Source: Haloferax marinisediminis (GTDB lineage Archaea > Halobacteriota > Halobacteria > Halobacteriales > Haloferacaceae). Taken from it: a stretch of 64,000 nt of DNA. A program made the position numbers and the translations under genes. The notes under the pieces are model-generated. The model made no database searches. It worked only from the letters and a program-made list of their open reading frames with translations, and had not been told where the DNA came from. The stretch is taken from the NCBI RefSeq assembly GCF_009674585.1, contig NZ_WKJP01000001.1, forward strand, positions 2,542,001 to 2,606,000. Direction: 5' to 3'. Below, in pieces: positions 26,635-35,554 of the stretch. How positions within the stretch are numbered: the first letter of the stretch is position 1; every line of letters starts with the position of its first letter.

Positions 26635-27785
26635 ACTTCGACTTCAGCGAGCGCGTGGGACGCGTGGAACCGAGCGCCACCCTCGCCATCTCGAACCTCG
26701 CGAGCGAACTGGAAGCACAGGGCGAAGACGTGGTCGACCTCTCGGTCGGCGCACCGGACTTCCCCACGCCGGAAAACATCGTCCAGGCTGCCAAGGACGC
26801 GATGGACGCCGGTCACACCGGCTACACCTCGTCGAACGGCATCCCGGAACTCAAGGAAGCCATCGCGGCGAAACTCCGCGGCAACGGCGTCGACGCCGAG
26901 GCCGACGAAATCATCGTCACGCCCGGCGGCAAGCAGGCGCTCTACGAGACGTTCCAGACGCTCATCGACGACGGCGACGAAGTCGTCTTGCTCGACCCCG
27001 CGTGGGTGTCCTACGAAGCGATGGTCAAACTCGCAAACGGGTCGCTGAAGCGCGTCGACCTCGCACAGCACGACTTCCGTCTCGAACCCGCCCTCGACGA
27101 ACTCGCAGCCACCGTCTCCGACGACACCGAACTCCTCGTCGTCAACACGCCGTCGAACCCGACGGGTGGCGTCTTCTCCGACGCGGCACTCGAAGGCGTC
27201 CGTGACCTCGCCGTCGAACACGACTTCGCGGTCATCTCCGACGAAATCTACGAGCGCATCACGTACGACGGCTTCGAGCACACCTCGCTCGGCTCGCTCG
27301 ACGGCATGGAAGACCGTACCATCACCATCAACGGCTTCTCGAAGGCATTCTCGATGACCGGCTGGCGGCTTGGCTACCTCCACGCCCCCTCGGACTTCAT
27401 CGGACAGGCTGGCAAGCTTCACTCGCACTCAGTCTCGTGTGCCGTCAACTTCGTCCAGCACGCCGGCGTCGAGGCGCTCTCTGAGCGCACCGACGACACC
27501 GTCGAAGAGATGCGCGAAGCGTTCGAAGGTCGCCGCGACATGCTCGTCGACCTCCTCGCCGAACACGACGTGGACGTCGCCGTCCCGAAGGGTGCGTTCT
27601 ACATGATGCTCCCCGTCGACGACGACGACCAGGCGTGGTGTGAAGGTGCAATTCAGGACGCGAAGGTCGCAACCGTCCCCGGAAGCGCCTTCAACGCGCC
27701 GGGCTACGCCCGCATCTCCTACGCTGCAAGTGAAGAGCGACTCCGCGAGGCCGTCGAGCGTCTCGCCGAACACGACTACATCTAA
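26631..27785 (+). CDS. PLP-dependent class I aminotransferase
   Basis: A 384-residue fold type I aminotransferase, closest in character to archaeal aspartate/aromatic aminotransferases. Features: VVDLSVGAPDFPTPENIVQAA at the N-terminus, VTPGGKQALYETFQTL (PLP phosphate), VNTPSNPTGGVF, SDEIYERITYDG, the Schiff-base lysine K238 in INGFSKAFSMTGWRLGY, and a C-terminal GYARISYA with the carboxylate-binding Arg. The substrate cannot be fixed by reading. It is coupled to ribH by a 4-nt overlap and converges with the ABC permease gene. Confidence 0.92.
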   Translation: MNFDFSERVGRVEPSATLAISNLASELEAQGEDVVDLSVGAPDFPTPENIVQAAKDAMDAGHTGYTSSNGIPELKEAIAAKLRGNGVDAEADEIIVTPGGKQALYETFQTLIDDGDEVVLLDPAWVSYEAMVKLANGSLKRVDLAQHDFRLEPALDELAATVSDDTELLVVNTPSNPTGGVFSDAALEGVRDLAVEHDFAVISDEIYERITYDGFEHTSLGSLDGMEDRTITINGFSKAFSMTGWRLGYLHAPSDFIGQAGKLHSHSVSCAVNFVQHAGVEALSERTDDTVEEMREAFEGRRDMLVDLLAEHDVDVAVPKGAFYMMLPVDDDDQAWCEGAIQDAKVATVPGSAFNAPGYARISYAASEERLREAVERLAEHDYI

Positions 27786-27848
27786 GCCTTCGACTCTCGT
27801 TTTCTTTCAGCGACCCGCGAGCCAAAAGCGGACGCGCCGGATTCGTTC
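27786..27848. terminator. Convergent T-rich spacer (63 bp)
   Basis: Between the converging aminotransferase and ABC permease genes. It holds ttttcttt in the plus direction, and on the minus strand the permease end is followed by an A/T-rich stretch (ttcttattttcg on plus). It may serve as a terminator in both directions. Confidence 0.4.
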
Positions 27849-28994
27849 TTATTTTCGTAACGCCTCGACCGGACGCTCGTTTGCTGCTTTCCACGCCGGG
27901 TAGAGCCCCGAGAGGATGCTCGTTCCGATACCGAATCCGACGGCGAGCGCGATGTAGAGGAAGTTTATCAGTTGGAACGTCGCCAGCGGGTCGTTCAGGA
28001 CGAACGAGTTGAGCGCGATGCCGGCGACGACTGCGAGGACCGCGCCGATAAGCCCACCCGTGACACCGAGCAATCCTGCCTCGGCGAGAATCATCCTGAC
28101 GACGTCACCACGCTGGACGCCGACAGCACGAAGCACGCCAATCTCCTGCCGCCGTTCGATGGTGCTCATGAGCATGACGTTCAGAATGCTCACGCCGGCG
28201 ACGACGAGCGAGATGGAGCCAATGCCGATGAGAAACGCGTTGAGGATGCCGAAGAACTGGTTGATTCCTTCGGTGATGGCCTGCAGTTCGAACACGTTCA
28301 CTCGCTCTTCTCGTTCGTTCAGTGACTCGCGAATTGCGACGGCCGACTCGTTCGCCGCCTGCCCGGACTCCGAACTCACGATGACCTGCGAGTAGCCAGT
28401 TCCGTTGACGTCTTCGACTGGGACGATGACCGCACTGTTCGGGTTGACGAGCGAGATACCCTGTTCTTCGGCGAGGACTGCAGAGACGCGGTAGGTCTGT
28501 CCTTCGATAGAGATGGTGTTGCCAGGTTCGACTTCGAGAATCTCGGCCGTGCCCGACCCGACGAGCGCACCCTGTCGGAGGCGGTCGGGGATGCGGCCTT
28601 CCTCCGCTTCGTACAGCGCAGCGGGATTTTCCATCCCGTATATCGTCACGACTGTCTGTTGTTGCCCCCGAGACACCACCCCCGTCTCAGAGCGAATCGG
28701 GACGACGTCACCGTCGCTGACCGCCCGCCGTATCTCGTCGACGTCGCGTTCGCTCAACTCCTCGATGCCCTCCTGAAAGTTCGGTGTGATGGTTATCTCG
28801 TTCCCAATCTCGCCGAGTTGCTGACTGGCGCCGGTGCGAAGCGTCGTCCCGAACATCCCGAGCGACGCGATTGCGAGGACTCCGATGATGATGCCGAGGA
28901 CGGCGAGCCCCGACCGAATTCGGTTTCGTGAGAGGTTTCGACGTGCCATCAACAGCGCGGGGACACGCCGGAAGATGTCGTCGAACATACTCAC
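27849..28994 (-). CDS. ABC transporter permease, MacB/FtsX type
   Basis: Membrane subunit of a MacB-like ABC system, 381 residues. One helix is near the N-terminus (LAVLGIIIGVLAIASLGMFG, ~residues 29-50). A large extracellular MacB-PCD domain (~residues 55-245) follows, and three C-terminal helices (FLIGIGSISLVVAGVSILNVMLM, GVTGGLIGAVLAVVAGIALN, LYIALAVGFGIGTSILSGLYPAWKAANERPVEALR) carry the FtsX signature. The ATG at 28994 overlaps the ATPase stop by 4 nt. Such systems use ATP hydrolysis for mechanical work on extracytoplasmic proteins or lipids; the substrate is unknown. Confidence 0.9.
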   Translation of the reverse strand: MSMFDDIFRRVPALLMARRNLSRNRIRSGLAVLGIIIGVLAIASLGMFGTTLRTGASQQLGEIGNEITITPNFQEGIEELSERDVDEIRRAVSDGDVVPIRSETGVVSRGQQQTVVTIYGMENPAALYEAEEGRIPDRLRQGALVGSGTAEILEVEPGNTISIEGQTYRVSAVLAEEQGISLVNPNSAVIVPVEDVNGTGYSQVIVSSESGQAANESAVAIRESLNEREERVNVFELQAITEGINQFFGILNAFLIGIGSISLVVAGVSILNVMLMSTIERRQEIGVLRAVGVQRGDVVRMILAEAGLLGVTGGLIGAVLAVVAGIALNSFVLNDPLATFQLINFLYIALAVGFGIGTSILSGLYPAWKAANERPVEALRK

Positions 28995-29656
28995 TGAATC
29001 CTCCCGTCGACGAGTTGCACCGTCCGGTCTGCGTACTCACCGAGTTGCGGGTCGTGGGTGACTGCGATGACGGCGACGTCGTCTTCGCGACGAATCTCGT
29101 CGAAGAGGTCGAGGACGCTCCGCCCGGTCTTTCGGTCGAGGTTCCCCGTCGGTTCGTCGGCGAGGAGGATTCGCGGTTCGTTGACGAGTGCGCGGGCTAC
29201 GGCGACACGCTGTTTCTGCCCGCCGGACAGTTGGTCAGGCCGGTAGTGGAGACGGTCTCCGAGTCCCACGCGTTCGAGAAGGTCGGTTGCTCGCTCCCGC
29301 GCCGTCGGGTCCTCGCCGAAGAGGGTCGGCACTTCGACGTTCTCCAGCGCCGAGAGGGTCGGAATCAGGTGGAAGCTCTGGAAGATGAACCCGATGAACT
29401 GCTTGCGCTGGGTGGTCATCTCCTGGTCCGTGAGGTCGGTCACGTCCTTTCCATCGAGGAGGACGGTCCCCTCAGTGGGCGTGTCCAGTAACCCGAGGAC
29501 GTTGAGCATCGTGGACTTCCCACTCCCAGACGGCCCCATGACGGAGACGAACTCGCCGGGGTCTGCGTAGAAGTCGACGTCTTTCAACGCCTCGACGACC
29601 TCGCCACCCGTGTCGTATCGTTTCCAGACGTGTTGGAGTTCGATGATGTGTGTCAT
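28991..29656 (-). CDS. ABC transporter ATPase, MacB/LolD type
   Basis: A 221-residue nucleotide-binding subunit. Walker A is GPSGSGKSTMLN, the signature is LSGGQKQRVAVA, Walker B is ILLADEPTGNLD with the LolD/MacB-typical TGNLD, and the H-loop is AVTHD. The N-terminus ITHIIELQHVWKRYDTGG matches the family's short A-loop. It sits between the secreted CARDB-like gene (6 bp upstream) and the permease (4-nt overlap), so the three genes probably form one system. Confidence 0.93.
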   Translation of the reverse strand: MTHIIELQHVWKRYDTGGEVVEALKDVDFYADPGEFVSVMGPSGSGKSTMLNVLGLLDTPTEGTVLLDGKDVTDLTDQEMTTQRKQFIGFIFQSFHLIPTLSALENVEVPTLFGEDPTARERATDLLERVGLGDRLHYRPDQLSGGQKQRVAVARALVNEPRILLADEPTGNLDRKTGRSVLDLFDEIRREDDVAVIAVTHDPQLGEYADRTVQLVDGRIQ

Positions 29657-29662
29657 CTCGAA

Positions 29663-31102
29663 TCAGCGCCGCCGATACGCGTAGATGCCGACGCCGACCA
29701 CGACGAGGAGTGCGACGACTCCACCGGCGATGAGCAGCGTGGAGTCGAGACCGAACCCGCCGTTCTGTTCAGTCGGGTCCGAGACGCCGGTGACGTCGAC
29801 CTCGGTCTGGACCGTTTGCTCGCGGCCGTCAGCGAGGTACGAGACTTCTACGGGGACGGTGGTCACCCCCTCGTCGACAGTGGCGTAGAGGTCGAACGAC
29901 GCGAAGTCGCTCGCGGGGACGCTCCCGACGAAGTACTCCTTGTACGGTCGCGCTGGAACCACGCCATCGCTCGGGACGACACGGACGACGACGCTCTGTG
30001 CGTCGCTGAGGCCGACGTTGCTCGCACTCCCCGAGATGTGGACGTTTCCGTCTTCGAGTTCGACGTCGATGCCGGTGAGTTCTATCTCGCCGGGGGACGC
30101 GACGTAGTCGATAGTGGTCGAAACGGTTCCGTCCCGTCCGCCAGTCTCGTACGCGGCGACGACGTCGAGGGTCGCACGGTCGACCGACGTGAGGTTCAGT
30201 TGAATCGTCTGTTCGGACTCTGCAGCGACCGAGTCGACCGGTTTTCTGAGGACGACGGAGTCACCGTCACGAACCGTGAGAACGAGGTCTTCGAGTGGTG
30301 CGTTTCCGAGGTTCGTCACGTCGACTACGATTGGTGGACGGGCACCATCGCCGAGTGAGGCGTCGAGACGAACCTCTTCACGGAGTTCGTCTGCGGCGAG
30401 TAGTGCGGATGCCGTCGTCGTCCTCGCGTTCCCGTCGCTCGTCGTATACTGCACACTCGCGACCAGTTCGGACGTCTCTGTCGACGGGGTCACGCTGAAC
30501 TGGAATGTTCTGGTTTCGCCCGACTCCAGTCTCGGAACGACACGCGTGTCGTTGGTAATCGTCGCGCTGTCTGCCGAGAGCGAGAGTTTGACGTTTCGAG
30601 CGACGTCGTCTTCACCGTTCGAGACGGTCACGTTGACCGGTGTCTCGGTGCCGATGACGGCGTCACCGACTTCGACGGAGACCTGCGGGCCGCCCTCGCG
30701 GACGCGAACGACGACAGGGTACTGAAGTCGCTGGGTCTGGCCGTCACTTCGACCGACGACGTTCACGCGGAGGTCGTAGGTTCCTTCGTCTCGGAGGCGG
30801 ACGGAAAGTGGGATACGGAGGTCACTTCCGGGGGGGATGGTCCCGAGCTCTTCGACGCGGGCGAGGTCGGTCGTTCCGCCGGCAGTCCGGACGTACACGT
30901 CGGTTATCTCGAGATTCGTGGGGCTGTTCTGTGCGTTCTGAACGACGGTCGTCATCGTGAATCGCTCACCGGGTGTCGGCTGGGCGGGGGAGACGACGAC
31001 GTCGTCGATGTAGGCGGTCGCCTCTTGGCCGAGTGCCGGAGATGGGAGTCCGGCCAACACGACGATGAGGAGGAGTGCGACCGGGAGGGCGCGTCGGCTC
31101 AT
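29663..31102 (-). CDS. Secreted/cell-surface CARDB-like protein with C-terminal anchor helix
   Basis: A 479-residue exported protein. A Sec-type signal peptide (RRALPVALLLIVVLAGLPSPALG) precedes repeated beta-sandwich domains with the YxxDVVVSPAQPTPGERFTMT-type opening (about four CARDB/NEW3-like repeats over ~residues 25-440). A single C-terminal helix (LLIAGGVVALLVVVGVGIYAYRRR, residues ~455-479) anchors it with a basic cytoplasmic tail. I start at ATG 31102; an upstream TTG at 31111 is open but adds only three residues. It heads the operon with the MacB-like ABC pair and may be its periplasm-side partner, an inference from position. Confidence 0.82.
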   Translation of the reverse strand: MSRRALPVALLLIVVLAGLPSPALGQEATAYIDDVVVSPAQPTPGERFTMTTVVQNAQNSPTNLEITDVYVRTAGGTTDLARVEELGTIPPGSDLRIPLSVRLRDEGTYDLRVNVVGRSDGQTQRLQYPVVVRVREGGPQVSVEVGDAVIGTETPVNVTVSNGEDDVARNVKLSLSADSATITNDTRVVPRLESGETRTFQFSVTPSTETSELVASVQYTTSDGNARTTTASALLAADELREEVRLDASLGDGARPPIVVDVTNLGNAPLEDLVLTVRDGDSVVLRKPVDSVAAESEQTIQLNLTSVDRATLDVVAAYETGGRDGTVSTTIDYVASPGEIELTGIDVELEDGNVHISGSASNVGLSDAQSVVVRVVPSDGVVPARPYKEYFVGSVPASDFASFDLYATVDEGVTTVPVEVSYLADGREQTVQTEVDVTGVSDPTEQNGGFGLDSTLLIAGGVVALLVVVGVGIYAYRRR

Positions 31103-31227
31103 GTTACTCAACTCACCTATCGCACAGGCGACGGAAATATCTGCCGAGCAATACAGTCACACGAGAGCGACTTCACTGGTTTAAGACTCGAACTACCACC
31201 GAACAGATGTGTTCTCGTTCGGCGAAG

Positions 31228-31236
31228 ATATTTAAG
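31228..31236 (+). promoter_or_regulatory. TATA box for the helicase gene
   Basis: atatttaag is centred ~30 nt before the ATG at 31262, again close to leaderless spacing. On the minus strand of the same 150-bp divergent spacer, agatattt near 31134-31142 may serve the CARDB-like gene. Confidence 0.55.
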
Positions 31237-31261
31237 TGAGTCCGGGACCAGTGTGTGACAG

Positions 31262-33181
31262 ATGCGCGTGCGTGACCTCCCGCTGTCGGCGACCCTGGTC
31301 TCCCACTACGAGTCGAACGGTATCGAGGAGTTGTATCCGCCGCAGGTCGCCGCGGTGGAGGCCGGCATCGCCGACGGTGGACGCGTCGTCGCCGCGATTC
31401 CGACTGCCAGTGGCAAGACGTTCATCGCCGAGTTGGCGATGCTCACTGCCGACGGACCGGGACTCTACATCGTCCCGCTTCGCGCGCTCGCCCGCGAGAA
31501 GTACGAGACGTTTTCGCAACTTCCCGGCGTCAGCGTCGGTATCTCGACCGGCGACTTCGACGCCGCCGAAGAGGACCTCGGCGACTACGACATCGTCGTC
31601 GCGACCAGCGAGAAGGTCGACTCCGCGATACGAAACGGGGCGTCGTGGGTCGAACAACTCGCGTGTGTCGTCGTCGACGAGGTCCACCTGCTGGGCGCAC
31701 CGGGTCGGGGGCCGACGCTCGAAATTACATTGGCGACGCTCCAGCGACGCGTTCCGGACCTGCAGCTCGTCGCGCTCTCGGCGACAGTCGACAACCCGGA
31801 GACCATCGCCCACTGGTTGAACGCCGAACTGGTCGAGAGCACGTGGCGACCTGTCTCGCTTCGAACCGGCGTGTACGCCGACGGCACTGTCGAGTTCGAC
31901 GACGAGTCGACACTCACGGTCGACGTGCCACCGATTGGGCCGAACGAAGACGGCGCGACTGAAGCGACCGTCTCACTCGTCGCCGACGCCATCGAGAACG
32001 GTGGACAGTGCCTCGCATTCGTCCGTTCTCGCCGCGAAGCCGAGTCACTCGCCGACCGACTGGCCGACGAAGACCTCTCTCCCGCCCCTGACCTCGGTGA
32101 CGAACTCGCCGAACTGGGTGGAACGACGACAGGGCAGCGACTGGCCGAGTGCGCACGAACTGGCGTCGGATTCCACCACGCAGGGTTACGAAGCACACAT
32201 CGGGTGGCCGTCGAGAACGCGTTCCGCGACCGACGACTCGCCGTCATCTGCGCGACGCCAACGCTCGCGGCAGGGGTGAACGTCCCGGCGCGACGAGTCG
32301 TCATCCGTGACCAGAAACGCTACACTGGCGACTCGATGGCGTGGATTCCCGTCCTCGACGTTCACCAGATGTGTGGGAGAGCGGGCCGCCCACATCTCGA
32401 CCCCTACGGCGAGGCAGTGCTCGTCGGTGACGAGTCGGTCACAGACGAACTCGTCGAGCGATACGTGACGGCAGACGCCGAAGCAGTCGACTCACAGTTC
32501 GCCGACAAAGAAGCGCTTCGAACGCACGTCCTCTCGGTCGTCGCGTCTGGCTTCGCCAACTCACTCGATGGCATCGCCGACGTGTTCTCCGCGACGTACT
32601 ACGCACACCAGCATCCGAACGTCGACCTCACAGAACTCGTCAGCGACGTGGTCTCCGACCTCGAAGCGATGGAGATGCTCACCGTCGATGGCGAGTCGCT
32701 GTCGGCGACGACACTCGGCGCACAGACCTCCAGACAGTACGTCTCGCCGGCCACCGGAGCGCGAATCGTCTCGGGCGTCCGAACCATCTCCACGATGGCC
32801 GACGAGAACGTGACCGCACGGACCGCCCTCGAAGTCGTCTGCGATACGCCAGACATGCTCGACACGTACCTCGGAAACCGTGAGCGGGCCATGATATACC
32901 AGTACGCCCGGACGCACGCCGCCGAGTTCACCACCGCGATGCACGACGCAGACCCCTTCGAAGACTGGTTGACCGCGGTCAAGACCGCCCGAATCCTCCA
33001 CGAATGGTCCGAGGGAGCGGACATCGAGGACCTCGTCGACCGCTACCGAATCGGACCGGGTGACCTCGAATCGCGCGTCGAACGCGCCGAGTGGCTCTTG
33101 GGGGCCGCGGACGCCCTCTGTGCCGCCCTCGACACCGACGTTCCAGAGTTCCGTGAGGTTCGGGCACTGCTGACTCCCTGA
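31262..33181 (+). CDS. Ski2/Hel308-family superfamily 2 helicase
   Basis: A 639-residue ATP-dependent helicase of the Ski2/Hel308 group. The Q-like motif is LYPPQVAAVEAG; Walker A is AAIPTASGKTFIAELA (K52); the DEAH-box position reads DEVH (VVVDEVHLLG, ~residue 139); motif III is LSATVDN; HHAGLRSTHR and ATPTLAAGVNVPARRV lie in RecA2; motif VI is QMCGRAGRP. A winged-helix and ratchet region follow. Archaeal Hel308 is usually ~700-830 residues, so this is a short paralogue, missing part of the C-terminal helix-loop-helix autoinhibitory region. Likely roles are fork repair or RNA processing; which one is not settled. Confidence 0.88.
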   Translation: MRVRDLPLSATLVSHYESNGIEELYPPQVAAVEAGIADGGRVVAAIPTASGKTFIAELAMLTADGPGLYIVPLRALAREKYETFSQLPGVSVGISTGDFDAAEEDLGDYDIVVATSEKVDSAIRNGASWVEQLACVVVDEVHLLGAPGRGPTLEITLATLQRRVPDLQLVALSATVDNPETIAHWLNAELVESTWRPVSLRTGVYADGTVEFDDESTLTVDVPPIGPNEDGATEATVSLVADAIENGGQCLAFVRSRREAESLADRLADEDLSPAPDLGDELAELGGTTTGQRLAECARTGVGFHHAGLRSTHRVAVENAFRDRRLAVICATPTLAAGVNVPARRVVIRDQKRYTGDSMAWIPVLDVHQMCGRAGRPHLDPYGEAVLVGDESVTDELVERYVTADAEAVDSQFADKEALRTHVLSVVASGFANSLDGIADVFSATYYAHQHPNVDLTELVSDVVSDLEAMEMLTVDGESLSATTLGAQTSRQYVSPATGARIVSGVRTISTMADENVTARTALEVVCDTPDMLDTYLGNRERAMIYQYARTHAAEFTTAMHDADPFEDWLTAVKTARILHEWSEGADIEDLVDRYRIGPGDLESRVERAEWLLGAADALCAALDTDVPEFREVRALLTP

Positions 33182-33253
33182 ACGGTCGGCCCAACTCCCA
33201 CCCGGTTCGACCCGACAGTTTACGTCGTCTCACTGAGACGTTCGTGCAACGAG

Positions 33254-34171
33254 ATGATAGTCGAGGCCACACTGTTCATCACTGGTCTCGCCGCTCTCGT
33301 CTTCGGAGCCAACCGAGCAGTGACCGCCGCGGCCGAAGTCGCACGGTTCTACGGCGTCTCGCAGTTCTTCATCGGCGTGACGCTCATCTCCATCGGCACG
33401 TCGATTCCGGAGATGACGACTTCCATCTACGCGGCGTACTACGGCGCTGGTGACATCGTCGTCGGGAACATCGTCGGGTCCGAAACCTCACAGATTACCC
33501 TCGCAATCGGCATCGTCGCACTCATCGCCCCTATCGTGGCGAAGCGACGCGAGGTGATGGTCTACGGCGGGGCGATGACGCTCGCGATGATTATCATGCT
33601 CTTGACGCTCGAAGACGGAATCATACAGCGTTCGGAGGGGTTTCTGATGATGCTCGCGTACGTGAACTTCATCTACATCCTCTACACGAACGAGGGAGGC
33701 GCCGAAATCGCCAAAGAGGTCGTCGAAGAACGACCACCAGAGCGAAGCGTCCCACGGGTCGCACTCGGCCTCCTCTTGGTCGTCATCGGTGGACAGGTGA
33801 TGGTGACGAACGGCATCGCCCTCGCTCGACTGGTCGGCGTCTCCGAGTACGTCGTCGGGTTGTTCACCGGTCTCGGGACGACTGCCCCGGAGATCGTCGT
33901 CGCCGGCATCGCCGCCAAGGAGGGTCACGGCGGTATCTCGGTCGGGTCGATTCTCGGCAGTAACATCACCGACCCCGTCTTCTCGCTCGGCATCGGTGCG
34001 TTAGTGGCCGACGTCGTCGTCTCCGACCTCGCGTCGGTGACGCTGTCGGGAGTCTACATGCTCGTCGTCTCGTTGCTCGTGTTAGCGCTGCTCTACTGGC
34101 GTGAAGGAATCGATCGCCCGTCGGCGCTCGTCTGTATCGGTCTGTACCTCCCGACGTTCGTCGTGCTGTGA
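33254..34171 (+). CDS. CaCA-family sodium/calcium antiporter
   Basis: Calcium/cation antiporter of the YrbG type, 305 residues with ten predicted helices. The two alpha-repeats that bind the ion are clear: SIGTSIPEMTTSIYAAYYGAGDIVVGNIVGSE (first) and GLGTTAPEIVVAGIAAKEG...SVGSILGSNITDP (second), each with the conserved acidic residue in (P)E. A short cytoplasmic loop (EGGAEIAKEVVEERPPERSVPR) separates the halves. It exports Ca2+ or similar in exchange for Na+ or H+. No partner is encoded next to it. Confidence 0.9.
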   Translation: MIVEATLFITGLAALVFGANRAVTAAAEVARFYGVSQFFIGVTLISIGTSIPEMTTSIYAAYYGAGDIVVGNIVGSETSQITLAIGIVALIAPIVAKRREVMVYGGAMTLAMIIMLLTLEDGIIQRSEGFLMMLAYVNFIYILYTNEGGAEIAKEVVEERPPERSVPRVALGLLLVVIGGQVMVTNGIALARLVGVSEYVVGLFTGLGTTAPEIVVAGIAAKEGHGGISVGSILGSNITDPVFSLGIGALVADVVVSDLASVTLSGVYMLVVSLLVLALLYWREGIDRPSALVCIGLYLPTFVVL

Positions 34172-34254
34172 CGTCGCATCCTGTCACCGAGTCGTAGCCA
34201 CCTGCAAAGCCATACTGATACGTCCCCGCCCCTGAAAGTCCCATCGGGATGACG

Positions 34255-34285
34255 TTTTAAGCTTCGCGGGGCCGTAGACGAAGCT
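34255..34285 (+). promoter_or_regulatory. rbcL promoter: TATA box plus inverted repeat abutting the ATG
   Basis: ttttaa (34255-34260) is centred ~28 nt before the ATG at 34286, so the transcript is probably leaderless. A perfect inverted repeat, agcttcg (34260-34266) and cgaagct (34279-34285) with 12 nt between, fills the space from the TATA box to the last base before the start codon. It would be well placed for a repressor that blocks RNA polymerase or initiation; as RNA only its right half would be transcribed, which argues for a DNA site. Confidence 0.55.
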
Positions 34286-35530
34286 ATGGGCATCACATAC
34301 GAGGACTTCCTCGCTCTCGACTACGAACCGTCCGACGAGGAACTCGTCTGCACCTTCCGAATCGACCCCGCGACCGGAATGTCGCCCGAGGCGGCCGCGA
34401 GTCGTGTGGCCTCCGAGTCCTCCAACGGAACGTGGGCCGCGCTCCAGACCGGTGAAGACTTCACCGACATGGGCGCGACGGCGTTCTCCATCGACGGCGA
34501 TATCATTAAAGTCGCGTACCCCGCCGGTCTGTTCGAACCCGGCAACATGCCACAGGTCCTCTCCTGCATCGCCGGCAACATCATGGGGATGAAAGCGGTC
34601 GACACGATTCGACTCGTGGACTGCGAGTGGCCCGAGTCCGTCGTCTCGTCGTACCCCGGCCCCCTCTACGGGTCGTCCGTCAGAGAAGAGATATTCGGCG
34701 TCAGCGACCGCCCCATCACGGCGACGGTCCCCAAGCCGAAAGTCGGGCTCTCGACGGCGGCCCACGCGCAAGTCGGCTACGACGCGTGGGTCGGCGGCGT
34801 CGACCTCCTGAAGGACGACGAGAACCTCACCGACCAGGCGTTCAACCCCTTCTCCGACCGCCTCACCGAGTCGCTGTCGCTCCGTGACGACGCACAGGAC
34901 GAGACGGGCGAGACGAAGTCGTACCTCATCAACGTGACCGCCGACACCCAGACGATGCTGGACCGTGTGGACGAGGTGGCCGCACAGGGTGGCGAGTACG
35001 TCATGGTCGACATCATCACCGCTGGGTGGGCAGGCCTCCAGACCGTCCGTGAGCGGACCGAAAAACACGGTATCGCGATTCACGCCCACCGCGCCATGCA
35101 CGCCGCATTCGACCGGCTGCCGAGTCACGGTGTCTCCATGCGCGTCCTCGCACAGGTGTCCCGCCTCTGCGGTGTCGACCAGCTCCACACCGGGACTGCA
35201 GGTCTCGGTAAACTCGCCAACGAGGACACTGTCGGTATCAACGAGTGGATGCGCAGCGACCTCTACGGGATGAACGACGTGCTTCCGGTCGCATCTGGCG
35301 GCCTCCACCCCGGTCTGCTTCCAGACCTCCTCGACGCGACGGGAACGAACGTCTGTGTCCAACTCGGTGGCGGTATCCACGGCCACCCTGACGGCACCCG
35401 CGCCGGTGCAGTCGCGCTTCGAGCGGCCATCGACGCCTACGTCGACGGGCGACCGATTTCAGAAGCTGCAGAAGAGACGCCCGAACTCGCCGTCGCCCTC
35501 GACAAGTGGGGCACCGAGACGCCGCGATAA
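34286..35530 (+). CDS. rbcL: Type III ribulose-bisphosphate carboxylase, large subunit
   Basis: Archaeal (type III) RuBisCO, 414 residues. It carboxylates ribulose-1,5-bisphosphate to two 3-phosphoglycerates, here as the last step of AMP/nucleoside salvage. Catalytic residues are in place: K150 in TVPKPKVG, carbamylated K176 with D178-E179 in GGVDLLKDDENL, H266 in AIHAHRAMHA, loop-6 K309 in HTGTAGLGKL, and ASGGLHPG near the end. The other two enzymes of the route follow within 2.6 kb: R15P isomerase and AMP phosphorylase. No phosphoribulokinase is visible, so a Calvin cycle is not implied. Confidence 0.96.
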   Translation: MGITYEDFLALDYEPSDEELVCTFRIDPATGMSPEAAASRVASESSNGTWAALQTGEDFTDMGATAFSIDGDIIKVAYPAGLFEPGNMPQVLSCIAGNIMGMKAVDTIRLVDCEWPESVVSSYPGPLYGSSVREEIFGVSDRPITATVPKPKVGLSTAAHAQVGYDAWVGGVDLLKDDENLTDQAFNPFSDRLTESLSLRDDAQDETGETKSYLINVTADTQTMLDRVDEVAAQGGEYVMVDIITAGWAGLQTVRERTEKHGIAIHAHRAMHAAFDRLPSHGVSMRVLAQVSRLCGVDQLHTGTAGLGKLANEDTVGINEWMRSDLYGMNDVLPVASGGLHPGLLPDLLDATGTNVCVQLGGGIHGHPDGTRAGAVALRAAIDAYVDGRPISEAAEETPELAVALDKWGTETPR

Positions 35531-35554
35531 GTTAGATAGAATTCAGCTCAGTTC

